DNA of 33,327 bases from an uncultured Collinsella sp. (GTDB taxonomy: Bacteria > Actinomycetota > Coriobacteriia > Coriobacteriales > Coriobacteriaceae): the NCBI GenBank assembly GCA_902496845.1, contig CABVCJ010000017.1:1-33327 (forward strand), given 5' to 3'. The notes under the pieces were generated by a model, which was not told the DNA's origin, did not search any database, and saw only the letters and a program-made list of their open reading frames with translations. This document shows positions 17,480 through 24,557 of the stretch, one piece after another. How positions within the stretch are numbered: the stretch's first letter is position 1; every line of letters starts with the position of its first letter. Both the position numbers and the translations under genes were made by a program.

Positions 17480-18490
17480 CTAGTTCTGTGCGGCCGAACA
17501 CGTAACGCCAATGGCTCCCCAGCTGGTCGGCTTCGAATCACCCTTCCGGTAAAAGGTGATGATTTCCGAGCCAGGAGATGCATCGTATGTGATCGAGTTG
17601 CCGCTGACGGCTGCTTGCCCATTACCGTTCTTGTGATTCGCCTCAAAGAACGGATCGAGCTCGACCCCGTCTCCCCACATGAGCTTCACCTTGGTCGTAG
17701 CACCCGTAACCGTCACGCGATAGTTGTAGGCATCAAAAGCATTGATGCCCAAGTTCTTATCGGTATCCGAGTTCTTGTCGACCCACTCGCCCGAAACGCC
17801 CGAAGCCGTCACCTCTGCACGCTCGGAAGGCGCAATCTTGGCCGCAAGCCATTTGAGGTTGGTGCCAGGGCTATTGGAGCCGACCTGGGCCTTAACGGTG
17901 AAGGAGGCCTTGTTGAGGTCCGCCTTGGAAAACGTAACCTTATAGGTATACATGGTCGCCTTGTTGGCAGGAAAGGAAAGGTTGACCGTGCCGCCCGCCG
18001 TCAGCGTAGGCGAACCGCTTATGCTCCAATCTGTCGTTCCCGTCGCCTTCACGCTCAGCGTCGCGTTAACGTCCTTGTCGTTGACCTTGTTCTTGTCGCC
18101 CAGCAGATGGTTGTAAATGCGAAAGGTAAAAGAGCAGTTTTCCCCACTCGTGTCGGCGATGACGCTTCGGACGGCAATACCCTCGTCATTCAGCGTCTCA
18201 TTCGTGTAGCCCGTAAGCATGTCCGAGGCAAACAGCGCCTGTGACGTGCCCGAGACAGCGACCGACTTAAGGAAGTCGCCCGCCAAAAAGGCCGTGTAAG
18301 TAAGGTGGGTACCCGCCACAATCGCGACGGCGCATAGCAGCACCGCAACCGCCCATAGGCGCTTGCGCACTTTGGAATTAGGGGCAGCAGACTCCGCCAA
18401 GGCAGACTTCGCCGCATGATCATCAACCTGTGCAAAGTGCTTTCCGGCAGGCCTTGCGATTTCATTTTGTGCGTTCTTGTCTTTCCTCAT
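17480..18490 (-). CDS. Type II membrane-anchored surface protein, third gene of operon
   Basis: This is a 336-residue protein of unrecognised family. The N-terminus is hydrophilic for about 40 residues. One hydrophobic segment then follows (VRKRLWAVAVLLCAVAIVAG region), and after it LTYTAFLAGDFLKSVAVSGT, so the bulk lies outside the cell. The exported part is Ser/Thr/Asn-rich with beta character. The frame stays open upstream to 18619, but the start is placed at the ATG at 18488-18490. GGAGGGG lies about 6 nt before it, and this avoids a 106-nt overlap with the preceding gene. The gap to that gene is 23 nt and to the giant gene 68 nt, the latter with a small CCCCG/CGGGG hairpin. It resembles TasA/camelysin-type SipW substrates only in its N-terminal layout. 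A structural-subunit role is inferred from context. Confidence 0.75.
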   Translation of the reverse strand: MRKDKNAQNEIARPAGKHFAQVDDHAAKSALAESAAPNSKVRKRLWAVAVLLCAVAIVAGTHLTYTAFLAGDFLKSVAVSGTSQALFASDMLTGYTNETLNDEGIAVRSVIADTSGENCSFTFRIYNHLLGDKNKVNDKDVNATLSVKATGTTDWSISGSPTLTAGGTVNLSFPANKATMYTYKVTFSKADLNKASFTVKAQVGSNSPGTNLKWLAAKIAPSERAEVTASGVSGEWVDKNSDTDKNLGINAFDAYNYRVTVTGATTKVKLMWGDGVELDPFFEANHKNGNGQAAVSGNSITYDASPGSEIITFYRKGDSKPTSWGAIGVTCSAAQN

Positions 18491-18513
18491 CTGGCGCCCC
18501 TCCCTTCCTGCTA

Positions 18514-19311
18514 TTAGTTGCCGCTCGTGCCGCGAGCGATTAGGTAGACCATGTCGGTCTCTTTGACGTTTGAGACCTTGGCACCACCCACGGTTACGCC
18601 ATCCGCGTTCCACGTGCACTCAACAATAAAGTTGGTGGCATCGTTGGCTTTCGTGCCATTCCAACCGTCTAGATCGTCTTTTTGGAACACGTGGTACCGA
18701 TACAGCGGACGGGCGTTTTTCTGGACATTCACGTACGAGCCGTACGTTGGATCGTTTTTCTCAAGCTCTTTAGCCAACGCATTTGTCCCGTCCGCGGAGT
18801 TGATAAAAACGAACTCAATCGGATCCCCCGTCGTGCTCCACGAATACGGCTGATTGAGCCCGTCGAGGCCGACCACAGTGCCGCTCGTATTACTCGGATC
18901 GTTGACCGTCACGTGATACACGTTGATTGTCAGCCCCGTGATATTCGTTGTGTTGGCAATCTGCAGCTCAAACGCTTGACCGCCGGCAGCGGGATCGCCA
19001 TTGTCGCTCTGCACACAAAACGCGCGACGAACGGTCACGGTGCCGTCGTCTTTCTTCTCATCGCCGCGCGACTCGTCATACGAAATCTCGATGGGCTCGA
19101 TGCTTGTCTGGTTGGGACCCATGATCTTGAGCTGCGCGGGCGTTTGGATCTTGCCCACCGTGGACAGACTTTTGCTGCCCACAAACCACGAGAGCGACAA
19201 GCCGATGATAAGAACGATTGCCGCCAGCAGTATCAGGACCGCAAGAGCCTGTGCGCGGTGGTTTTCTATCCAATTGCGGGCATCGCCGAGGCGCGTTTGC
19301 ATGGTGCTCAT
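18514..19311 (-). CDS. Type II membrane-anchored surface protein, second gene of operon
   Basis: This is a 265-residue protein with a 19-residue cytoplasmic N-terminus, one strong transmembrane helix (about 20-43) and then SWFVGSKSLSTVGK. That is the pattern found at the maturation site of SipW-dependent TasA-like proteins (aromatic-Phe followed by small polar residues). The external domain of about 215 residues is Asn/Thr-rich and has one cysteine. The ATG overlaps the upstream stop as ATGA (19308-19311), so translation is coupled to the first gene. No enzyme motif is seen. The repeated architecture in three consecutive genes suggests minor subunits or anchors of one extracellular structure. 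Neither SipW nor a sortase is in the window. Confidence 0.78.
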   Translation of the reverse strand: MSTMQTRLGDARNWIENHRAQALAVLILLAAIVLIIGLSLSWFVGSKSLSTVGKIQTPAQLKIMGPNQTSIEPIEISYDESRGDEKKDDGTVTVRRAFCVQSDNGDPAAGGQAFELQIANTTNITGLTINVYHVTVNDPSNTSGTVVGLDGLNQPYSWSTTGDPIEFVFINSADGTNALAKELEKNDPTYGSYVNVQKNARPLYRYHVFQKDDLDGWNGTKANDATNFIVECTWNADGVTVGGAKVSNVKETDMVYLIARGTSGN

Positions 19312-20327
19312 GAGCTCACGCCCTCCTGGGCGCTAATTCTAAGTTGAATGTATTCGACCTTATTGCCGATCTGCTCGTCGGCATTGTTGTACAGCGCCGA
19401 GCAGATGGCGGTGTCACTGAAGGACATGCTAGACGAAACCGCGGGGGCGTTGGCAGCACTTGTGCCGTTTGCCGCGCCATAGAAGTAGCTCGCTTTATGC
19501 TCGTTCATGTCCGCCTGCAGGGTGACGTAGTTGTCGTCCACCGCTGCAAACAGATTCTTGTAGTAATTGGTGTTGCCCGTAAGGACAAAGTTCTGGAAGT
19601 ACTCCGGCCATACCCAGTACAGGCTCACCTCTTTTGACTCTGTGGTCTCGCTCGACCCCTTCTTGCAAAATTCGCTCTTGTCAATCCTGATCTTGCTATC
19701 AACCACGCGGCCCGAGTAATAGCCGTTCTCGCAGCTCGTAAAGAACAGTACATGGCCCTTAACCAAGCCAAGAAGCACCTCGGCCTCGGGCGCCAGCGTT
19801 CCCCCGTCCCCAACAACGCCAACAATGTTCGTGACCTTAAGCAAGCGCGACAGATTGATCGTGACCCCGTCCAGGTCACTCACCAGCGGCTTCACCGTAA
19901 ATGTAATCTTGCCGCGAGCACCCGGGTACAGAGAGCCCGCGGTCTCGTTGTTCAGGTTGGAGCCGAGCGTTACCGTCATGGCGTCGGTCGTATCCAGGCC
20001 ATCGATGGCTTTCTTTTCCTCGGACGTGCGCTCGGAGCGCTCGTAATAGCCCACGTGTGCGCCGGACTCACCCTCGCCCGCGGCGGTCAGCGTGTACCGC
20101 CCCGCCTTCGCCCCGATCGTGCTCCCCGTGGCACTCACTCGGTTATTCGCAGCAAACCAGGCCAGGCACGCAAAGATAGCGACGATGGCAGCCAGCACAA
20201 ACAAACCACTCACCAGGAAATCCTTCCAGAAATCCTTGAGGGTCCGCACGTGCTCGTCGGCAGCTTGGCGGTACTCGGCCGCTGTCATGTGCTGCTGGAG
20301 CTCGCTATGTCGGTCCATGCCACTCAT
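19308..20327 (-). CDS. Type II membrane-anchored surface protein, first gene of operon
   Basis: This is a 339-residue protein. It has a charged cytoplasmic segment (about 1-38), one transmembrane helix (about 39-58, FLVSGLFVLAAIVAIFACLA), and then WFAANNRVSATG. That motif is close to the processing region of SipW-substrate (TasA/camelysin-like) proteins. The exported part is beta-rich with no catalytic motif recognised. It opens the operon and overlaps the next gene by 4 nt. Three ATGs are possible (codons 1, 4 and 14) and none has a strong ribosome site, so the exact start is uncertain. A TATTCT -10-like hexamer (20413-20418, minus strand) lies about 90 nt upstream but lacks a good -35 box. 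Confidence 0.75.
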   Translation of the reverse strand: MSGMDRHSELQQHMTAAEYRQAADEHVRTLKDFWKDFLVSGLFVLAAIVAIFACLAWFAANNRVSATGSTIGAKAGRYTLTAAGEGESGAHVGYYERSERTSEEKKAIDGLDTTDAMTVTLGSNLNNETAGSLYPGARGKITFTVKPLVSDLDGVTINLSRLLKVTNIVGVVGDGGTLAPEAEVLLGLVKGHVLFFTSCENGYYSGRVVDSKIRIDKSEFCKKGSSETTESKEVSLYWVWPEYFQNFVLTGNTNYYKNLFAAVDDNYVTLQADMNEHKASYFYGAANGTSAANAPAVSSSMSFSDTAICSALYNNADEQIGNKVEYIQLRISAQEGVSS

Positions 20328-20506
20328 CGCTTACGTTTGCCCTGCTTGCGGGCTTGCCATCCTTTTCCGCTCGGTCGCGTTTGTCTGTTGTTCGCAGGTA
20401 GAGAATTCAGGCAGAATACAACACCATACGATAAGGTAAAAGAATAGCATTGACCTGCGGTTTGCTCCACAACGCAAGCCTTAATGATGTCTTAAAAGTC
20501 AAACCC

Positions 20507-20585
20507 TTGGTGCAAGGGGTCAGGTCACTTCGCACCAACATGGCGCAAACAAACATGACCACTTGCGCCAATCCCCTTGCACCAA
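20507..20585. repeat. Nested inverted repeats in the surface-operon control region
   Basis: A perfect 13-bp inverted repeat (20507-20519 with 20573-20585) encloses a second 8-bp one (20541-20548 with 20563-20570). The left internal gap is 21 nt and the right gap is 2 nt, so a transcript would form an asymmetrically bulged hairpin. It lies between the upstream gene's terminator and the surface operon and directly abuts the tandem 23-bp repeats. It could be a structured leader, an operator, or the arms of an invertible segment. Confidence 0.7.
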
Positions 20586-20677
20586 ATTCGGATTTTCGGG
20601 TGTTAGCGATTCGGATTTTCATGTTCTGAGGATTCGGATTTTCGGGTGCTCAAGATTCGGATTTTCTGAACCCGCTG
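20586..20677. repeat. Four tandem 23-bp direct repeats (ATTCGGATTTTC core)
   Basis: The 12-mer ATTCGGATTTTC occurs four times, at 20586, 20609, 20632 and 20655, each exactly 23 bp after the last. The remaining 11 bp of each unit vary. Units 1 and 3 share GGGTG after the core. Conserved 12-mers at a fixed period in an intergenic control region look like iterated protein-binding sites. They lie about 260-350 bp upstream of the surface operon start. Confidence 0.85.
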
Positions 20678-20695
20678 GTCAGAGCACCTCTTATC

Positions 20696-20734
20696 GACAA
20701 AAAGGCGGGGAGCACCGATACGGCACTCCCCGCC
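20696..20734 (-). terminator. Terminator of the flavin reductase gene
   Basis: A 9-bp GC-rich stem (20704-20712 with 20726-20734) is followed on the minus strand by five T residues. It lies 27 nt past the stop codon of the OYE-type reductase. It separates that gene from the surface operon, so the latter needs its own promoter. Confidence 0.85.
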
Positions 20735-20760
20735 CACTCAATACGCGATGGCTTTCTCGG

Positions 20761-22791
20761 CTACAGCTCGTTGGCCGCGTGATACGCCGTGCGAATGGCG
20801 CTCGCGATGTCGGCGGTGCGCTCGCCCGAGCAGTCGCCCACGTAGGTCACGGGCACCGTCACGCCGTCCAGGTTAAACGCGTTGGCCTTGGACCCCACGG
20901 CCATCACCACGTAATCGCAGGCGATCTTCACCGGCTCCTCGGCGCCGTCCTCGGCAGTGCGCACGGCCTCCACGCCCTCGTCGGTAATGGCGGTCAAGCG
21001 GGTCTTCACGTGCTGCTCCACGTTGTGCTCTGCAAAGTCGCTCATGATCAGCGGCAGAATGGTGTCGGACTCGCCTGCGGCAATCTTGTCGAGCATCTCC
21101 ACGATCGCCACCTCGCAGCCGTGCTGCAGCAGGTACTCGGCAGTCTCGGTGCCCACCAGGCCACCGCCAATGACGGCGACGCGACCCGTAAGCTCCACCT
21201 TGCCGGCCAGCACGTCCCAGCTCGAGACGACCTTCTCAGAATCGGCACCCGGAACGGGGATGACCACGTCGTGCGCGCCCACGGCCACAATCGCGGCATC
21301 GGCGGCGTTGAGGTCCTCAGCGGTAGCGGCATGGTTGAGCTCAACCTTCACGCCCAGGCCAGGCAGAATCTTCTCGTAGTACTCGACCGAGCGCATGATC
21401 TCGTCCTTGCGCGGAGGCGCAGCCGCCAGCACAATCTGGCCGCCCAGATGATCGCTCGCCTCGTAGACGGTCACGTCGTAGCCGCGCTTGGCCGCCACGC
21501 GCGCGGCCTCCAGGCCGGCAATACCGCCGCCCACCACGGCGATCTTCTTGTCGCCCTCGCCCGGCTTGATGGCGATGGTCGCCTCGTCGCCGTTCTCGGC
21601 ATTAAGCACGCACGAGATGTACTTGCGGTTTTGAATCGCGTCGACACAGCCCTTATTGCAGTTGAGGCACTCGCGAATGGGCTCGCCCGTGGCGGCCTTC
21701 AGCGCAATGTCGGGGTCGCACATGAGCGAGCGGCCATAGGCGACGATGTCGGCAGAGCCATCCTCCAGGATCTTCTCGCCGGCCTCGACCGAGACCACGC
21801 GGCCGACGGTTGCCACCGGCACGGAGACCAGGGCCTTGACGCGCTCGGCCACGGGCAGCGTCCAGTTGTAGGGCATGGCGCCCATGGGCGGAATGGTGTC
21901 GCCCATGTTGCCGGTGTGATTTGCCTGTGCAACCTGGATCATGTCGATGCCCGCGCTCTCGAGCAGCTTGGCAAACTCGCAGGCCTCGTCGGGCTGCAGG
22001 CCGCCCTTACCGCGCGGCGTGCCGTCGGGGTTCTCCATGATCACGGGGAGCTTGTACTCCACCATCAGCTGCGGCGCGACTTCCTTAATAGCAGCGACGA
22101 CCTCGAGCGCATAGCGAACGCGGTTCTCGAACGAGCCACCGTACTCGTCGGTGCGCTTGTTGAGGATGGCCGAGCACAGCGAACCCACCAGGCGGTCGCC
22201 GTGGACCTCGATGGCGTCGATTCCGGCCTGCTGCGCGCGAGCGGCCGAGGCGGCGATGGCCTCCTTGATCTGGGTGAGCTGCTCTACGCTCGCCTCGTTC
22301 ACAAAGTGCTGCATGTCGTGGTGCAGCTTGGCGTATGCCTGCTTGCGGATCTCGTTGGACTCGGCCATCTTGGCGGCAAAGGTCTCCTCGTCACCGGCGG
22401 CCTTGGCTTCCTGCGCGGCCTTGGCGGCGGCCATGGATCCCATCACCATGCGGCCGACGCCGGGCACGTCGTACTCGGGGTGGAACAGCTGCAGCGCGAC
22501 CTTGGCACCGTGCTTGTGGACGGCGTCGGCCAGGGCCTTAAACGTGGGGATCTGGGCGTCAGTCGCCAGCTTGGGCGTGGGGCTTGCGGTCATAACGGGG
22601 GCGACGTCGCCGATGACGATGTAGCTCACGCCGCCACGGGCCAGGCGCTCGTAAAAAGCCAGGCTGCGCTCGCCAATGGAACCGTCACGCTCCTCGTAGC
22701 CGGTGGTCAGCGGCGGGAACATAATGCGGTTCTTGAGCTCAAGGGGGCCAACCGTAATGGGCTGGAGCAGTTTGGATGCAGGTGCGGTCAT
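20761..22791 (-). CDS. OYE/FadH-type FAD-FMN-[4Fe-4S] enoate/dienoyl reductase
   Basis: This is a 676-residue multidomain flavoprotein of the 2,4-dienoyl-CoA reductase/enoate reductase (BaiCD-like) family. Residues 1 to about 365 form an OYE-type FMN barrel, with LKNRIMFPPL near the start and NKRTDEYGGSFENR at about 210-225. A four-cysteine cluster motif (CLNCNKGC, then ISC) lies at about 374-395. An FAD site (VVGGGIAGLEAA) is near 414 and an NAD(P)H site (VIGGGLVGTETA) near 535. The enzyme would use NAD(P)H to reduce an activated C=C bond in the cytosol. The substrate cannot be read from sequence; gut relatives act on bile acids, fatty acids or plant phenolics. Two in-frame ATGs exist. The one at 22791 is chosen because AGAGAGG touches the other (22797) but is well spaced for this one. 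Confidence 0.85.
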   Translation of the reverse strand: MTAPASKLLQPITVGPLELKNRIMFPPLTTGYEERDGSIGERSLAFYERLARGGVSYIVIGDVAPVMTASPTPKLATDAQIPTFKALADAVHKHGAKVALQLFHPEYDVPGVGRMVMGSMAAAKAAQEAKAAGDEETFAAKMAESNEIRKQAYAKLHHDMQHFVNEASVEQLTQIKEAIAASAARAQQAGIDAIEVHGDRLVGSLCSAILNKRTDEYGGSFENRVRYALEVVAAIKEVAPQLMVEYKLPVIMENPDGTPRGKGGLQPDEACEFAKLLESAGIDMIQVAQANHTGNMGDTIPPMGAMPYNWTLPVAERVKALVSVPVATVGRVVSVEAGEKILEDGSADIVAYGRSLMCDPDIALKAATGEPIRECLNCNKGCVDAIQNRKYISCVLNAENGDEATIAIKPGEGDKKIAVVGGGIAGLEAARVAAKRGYDVTVYEASDHLGGQIVLAAAPPRKDEIMRSVEYYEKILPGLGVKVELNHAATAEDLNAADAAIVAVGAHDVVIPVPGADSEKVVSSWDVLAGKVELTGRVAVIGGGLVGTETAEYLLQHGCEVAIVEMLDKIAAGESDTILPLIMSDFAEHNVEQHVKTRLTAITDEGVEAVRTAEDGAEEPVKIACDYVVMAVGSKANAFNLDGVTVPVTYVGDCSGERTADIASAIRTAYHAANEL

Positions 22792-22843
22792 GGACATTCC
22801 TCTCTTGTAGGCGCGGCGGCGATGGTGCCGCGTAGTTGTCTAG

Positions 22844-22873
22844 AGGATATGGCATGAGAGCACGGCGGCACAA
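22844..22873 (-). promoter_or_regulatory. Candidate promoter of the flavin reductase gene
   Basis: On the minus strand TTGTGC (22868-22873) and TATCCT (22844-22849) are separated by 18 nt and lie about 50 nt upstream of the start codon. The match to a sigma-70-type promoter is modest. Confidence 0.3.
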
Positions 22874-22932
22874 CGAAAATCGGCGAATATCAGGTGGCGG
22901 CAGGTGGATGGGACGGGGCGGCCCGTCGGATT

Positions 22933-23310
22933 GTCTCAATCTGTAACAACCACTCGGCAAAACCGGGTCTTACTGTTACAGATCGAGACATTCCTCTCAA
23001 CACATCCTCAACAATCTCGGTCTGTAACAGCTAGGCCCACTTTTGGCCCCTACCTGTTACAGATCGAGACAAACCAATCTAGCCTGCCGAAAGATCTCAC
23101 TCTGTAACAGTTACTCGGCAAAATGGGCCCCAGATGTTACGGATCAAGACAAACGGGACCCGCCTGCTAGAAAATCTCAATCTGTAACAGCTGCCCGGCA
23201 AAATCCGTCCCTCGTGTTACAGATTTAGACAAACGCGGCCCAACCCACCGGTATATCTCGATCTGTAACACCTAGCCGCCCAAATCGGGTTTAGATGTTA
23301 CAGATCGAGA
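22933..23310. repeat. Array of ten alternating inverted 15-mers (five dyads, 80-81 bp period)
   Basis: Left arms like TCTCAATCTGTAACA start at 22934, 23015, 23095, 23175 and 23256. Complementary right arms like TGTTACAGATCGAGA start at 22974, 23055, 23135, 23215 and 23296. Sites therefore alternate in orientation every 40-41 bp. Loops within dyads (25 nt) share a GGCAAAA-like core flanked by short complementary C/G runs, so each unit can form a second inner stem. Segments between dyads mostly begin AAAC. Arms differ by 1-3 bases between copies. The array fills the interval between the tRNA-fMet terminator and the reductase promoter. The layout resembles a BIME-type mosaic of extragenic palindromes, or a multi-site operator. 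Confidence 0.92.
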
Positions 23311-23360
23311 TTTTGTTTGAGAGGTCGAGAAGTGAACCGAAGAAACGATCCCGGGATAAC

Positions 23361-23390
23361 AAAAAAGCTCGCCGGCTAGGCCGACGAGCT
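23361..23390 (-). terminator. tRNA-fMet terminator
   Basis: An 11-bp stem with one G-U-type mismatch (23366-23376 with 23380-23390) is followed on the minus strand by six T residues, about 10 nt past the tRNA 3' end. It is a standard intrinsic terminator. Confidence 0.85.
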
Positions 23391-23399
23391 GCAAGTTCT

Positions 23400-23476
23400 T
23401 GGTCGCGGGGGCAGGATTTGAACCTACGACCTCCGGGTTATGAGCCCGGCGAGCTACCAGACTGCTCCACCCCGCA
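23400..23476 (-). tRNA. Initiator tRNA-Met (CAT)
   Basis: This 77-nt cloverleaf on the minus strand has a CAT anticodon in the loop CTCATAA. It has the three consecutive G-C pairs of the anticodon stem (GGG/CCC) that mark bacterial initiator tRNA, a TTCAAAT T-loop, and an encoded CCA at 23400-23402. Position 1 is T opposite G at position 72, a weak end pair like the unpaired 1-72 of other initiators. It is a single-gene unit with its own promoter and terminator. Confidence 0.95.
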
Positions 23477-23507
23477 ATGTCTGGGCGCCTCATGTGCGCA
23501 AGAAAGA

Positions 23508-23536
23508 ATATTACGTGGGAGTTCGGTAAACGGCAA
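23508..23536 (-). promoter_or_regulatory. Candidate tRNA-fMet promoter
   Basis: On the minus strand TTGCCG (23531-23536) and TAATAT (23508-23513) are separated by 17 nt. The -10 box ends about 31 nt before the mature tRNA 5' end. Spacing and position are right; each box is a partial consensus match. Confidence 0.5.
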
Positions 23537-23672
23537 GGAAAATCTCGTAGAGCATAATTCCTTCATATTTAAACCCCTCAGCCCATATCACCGTGAACAA
23601 ATCGCAGCCTAGCGCCGTCGGCGGCGCGTATACAATGGTGCGCGTCCTTTTACGCCGACACCTGGAGTAGAC

Positions 23673-24446
23673 ATGCTGCTCGCTATCGATATGGGAAACA
23701 CGCAGACGGCCATGGGCCTGTTTGACGGAAACGAGCTGGTGCAGTCGTGGCGCATGCCCACTGACCGCTCCTATACCGCCGACGAGATCCACGTGCGCCT
23801 GATGGGTTTCTTTAAGATGTACGGCCTTTCGCTCGATGCGGTCGACGCGATTGCCTTTGCGGGCGTGGTGCCGCAGCTCTCGCGCGAGTGGCACGCCGTG
23901 GCCGACCGCATTGCGGCGGACGCCATCGTCATCGGGCCGCAGACGGCCGCGGTAACCAAGCTGCGCGCGGCGCGCCCCCAGGCCGTAGGTGCCGATCGCG
24001 TCGCCAACGCCGTTGCGGCCGAAACTTTCTACGGCGCGCCGGCGATCGTGGTGGACTTTGGCACCGCGACCAATATCGACGTCATCGATGAGGACGGCTA
24101 TTACATTGGCGGAGCGATCGCGCCGGGCATCCGCATCTCCATGGACGCGCTCGCCGCCCGTGCCGCCAAGCTCGCTAGCGTGCCGCTCGAGGCGCCCGAG
24201 CACGCCATCGGCCGCGACACCGAGGAATGCATCAAGGTCGGCTCCGTGGTGGGCGCCGCCGCCATGGCCGAGGGCCTGGTCGCGCGCATGAAGCGCGAGC
24301 TGGGCCGTGAGGACGCCACCGTTATCGCCACGGGCGGTCTCGCCGGCATCGTCGCCGGTTCGACCGATGCCTTCGACGTGGTCGATGGACAGCTTACCAT
24401 CAAGGGTATCTGCGAAATCTACCGCCGCATGCAGGAGCTGGAGTAA
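23673..24446 (+). CDS. coaX: Type III pantothenate kinase
   Basis: This 257-residue cytosolic enzyme phosphorylates pantothenate with ATP in the first step of coenzyme A synthesis. Type III hallmarks are visible: DMGNT near residue 6 (phosphate-binding loop), GADRVAN at about 109 (pantothenate contact), DFGTATNID at about 128, and a late ATGGLAG segment at about 216-222. Length is normal for CoaX. GGAG precedes the ATG by about 7 nt. It is transcribed away from the tRNA gene. A TACAAT hexamer at 23631-23636 could be its -10 box, without a clear -35. It stands alone, followed by a large palindrome that probably ends transcription. Confidence 0.93.
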   Translation: MLLAIDMGNTQTAMGLFDGNELVQSWRMPTDRSYTADEIHVRLMGFFKMYGLSLDAVDAIAFAGVVPQLSREWHAVADRIAADAIVIGPQTAAVTKLRAARPQAVGADRVANAVAAETFYGAPAIVVDFGTATNIDVIDEDGYYIGGAIAPGIRISMDALAARAAKLASVPLEAPEHAIGRDTEECIKVGSVVGAAAMAEGLVARMKRELGREDATVIATGGLAGIVAGSTDAFDVVDGQLTIKGICEIYRRMQELE

Positions 24447-24501
24447 GACGGGGCTTAAGTCGAGCACGCCCGATGCCACAGCCCCCCGCAAACGTTCGCC
24501 A

Positions 24502-24548
24502 AGCCTATTCCTCAAAACTGAAAAACTTTCAATTTTGAGGAATAGGCT
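24502..24548. repeat. Palindrome family copy 1 (CTATTCCTCAAAA type)
   Basis: The arms 24502-24523 and 24527-24548 pair over 22 bp with one mismatch around a 3-nt loop. The element lies between the convergent coaX and ATPase genes, 10 nt past the ATPase stop, so it may act as a bidirectional terminator. The same arm sequence recurs twice upstream of the ATPase gene. Confidence 0.85.
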
Positions 24549-24557
24549 CAAAACACG

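Noticed and set aside
18491..18619. Longer N-terminus for the third surface gene
   Set aside because: The upstream extension overlaps the preceding gene, is Arg-rich as out-of-frame GC-rich DNA usually is, and a strong ribosome site precedes the ATG at 18490.
20563..22857. A 764-codon open frame on the plus strand
   Set aside because: It is antisense to the flavin reductase, whose motifs are unambiguous. The plus frame is open because of GC-rich codon bias, and its His/Arg/Leu-rich product matches no family.
22933..23310. CRISPR array
   Set aside because: The repeated 15-mers alternate in orientation, drift between copies, and the intervening segments share motifs instead of being unique; no cas gene is near.
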